Assembly (NCBI RefSeq): GCF_029892285.1
Contig: NZ_JARXVM010000012.1
Coordinates: forward strand, 62,001-126,000
Source of the DNA: Rhizobium sp. SG_E_25_P2
Lineage (GTDB): Bacteria; Pseudomonadota; Alphaproteobacteria; Rhizobiales; Rhizobiaceae
Reading direction: 5' to 3'
DNA length: 64,000 nt
Part shown: positions 63,597 to 64,000 of the stretch, piece after piece
Layout: the number at the start of each line of letters is the position of its first letter
Position numbering within the stretch: the first letter of the stretch is position 1
The notes under the pieces: model-generated
What the model was told of the DNA's origin: nothing
What the model saw: the letters and a program-made list of their open reading frames with translations, nothing else
The model's database searches: none
Translations under genes and position numbers: made by a program

Positions 63597-64000
63597 ATGG
63601 CCATTACGAACGAGATTTCAAGCCAAAGCGAGACAATAGCGTCCGCGGCAGTCACGGATGTGGTTGCAAGCGGCGACAACCTGATCGACGGCGTGCTGAG
63701 CGACGCCAGCTGGTCGGGCGACAGCTTGTCCTACGCCTTTCCGGACAAGGCTTCGGACTACCGCTACGGGGGCGAAAAGAACCATGGCTTCAGCGCGGTC
63801 GAGAGCAACATCAGATCGGCGGCGCGCTATATTCTCGACCAAACCTATGGCGGCAAGGCGAATGACGGCTTTTCGGTCGAAGGCTTCACAAAGCTGACAA
63901 TCAACGAAGGCGCGGATGCAACATCGGAAATCCGCTACGCGAACTCCAACTCCGCCAACCCAACCGCCTATGCCTATTATCCAAGCAACACACAACGCGG
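63597..64000 (+). CDS. Serralysin-type M10 metalloprotease (partial, 3' end outside window)
   Basis: An open frame from ATG 63597 (GAGGGGGCAGGC upstream) runs to the window end without a stop, 134 codons. It reads MAITNEISSQSETIASAAV, then VLSDASWSGDSLSYAFPDKA, RYGGEKNHGFSAVESNIRSA, GFSVEGFTKLTINEGADA, EIRYANSNSANPTAYAYYPS. These match the N-terminal catalytic region of serralysin/M10 peptidases (YxFPD, GFSAL..., EG...ADIRFA..., AYAYYPG). The zinc motif HExxH and the RTX tail must lie beyond 64000. Expected to be type-I-secreted, as the neighbouring giant protein is. It lacks a signal peptide, as T1SS substrates do. Confidence 0.75.
   Translation, partial: MAITNEISSQSETIASAAVTDVVASGDNLIDGVLSDASWSGDSLSYAFPDKASDYRYGGEKNHGFSAVESNIRSAARYILDQTYGGKANDGFSVEGFTKLTINEGADATSEIRYANSNSANPTAYAYYPSNTQR

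Overview
The window is a high-GC chromosomal segment of an alphaproteobacterium, most likely a member of the Hyphomicrobiales (Rhizobiales). The evidence is the clpP-clpX-lon-hupB order, the folP-folB-folK run, a ferredoxin / Hpt / giant membrane coiled-coil block, MlaE fused to a STAS domain, DUF930 and DUF2865 proteins, a one-cysteine DksA, and a riboflavin transporter behind an FMN riboswitch. I saw no rRNA, tRNA, CRISPR array, insertion sequence or prophage.

Layout. 0-4.3 kb: end of an exopolysaccharide locus (polysaccharide pyruvyl transferase, GT4 glycosyltransferase, WcaF-type acetyltransferase, then a Wzz/BY-kinase-like protein on the other strand). 4.3-11.1 kb: RibN-type transporter under an FMN riboswitch, hupB, lon, clpX, clpP (protein quality control), with a candidate RpoH promoter before clpP. 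11.3-21 kb: accessory and housekeeping genes mixed: a PIN toxin/antitoxin pair, a cytochrome P450, an orphan antitoxin with a decayed PIN toxin, cupin-metY, dksA, sixA, ycjX and its DUF697 partner, a secreted protein, and a PemK-like toxin/antitoxin pair. 21-33 kb: folate genes, a DUF922 zinc protein, a candidate small RNA with an anti-Shine-Dalgarno loop, ferredoxin, Hpt protein and a 2616-residue membrane-anchored coiled-coil protein. 33-41 kb: DUF930 protein, carbon-nitrogen hydrolase, an Mla-type lipid transport operon (mlaE-mlaF-mlaD-lipoprotein), an enolase-superfamily dipeptide epimerase and an MFS transporter. 41.5-46.7 kb: glutamate dehydrogenase, metallophosphoesterase, DUF2865 protein, GT4 glycosyltransferase and a YqaA membrane protein.

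46.7-64 kb is the most unusual part. A 3094-residue acidic repeat protein with an RTX/type-I-secretion-like C-terminus lies next to a DUF6165 protein and two TPR/GT9-like proteins, which together carry four TPR-glycosyltransferase modules (three of them fused in one 1671-residue chain). On the other side, reading away, is the start of a serralysin-type (M10) metalloprotease that leaves the window. I infer, without proof, a secreted and possibly glycosylated giant surface protein with its modification enzymes. No type I secretion ABC transporter, membrane fusion protein or TolC is in the window, so that part of the model must be encoded elsewhere.
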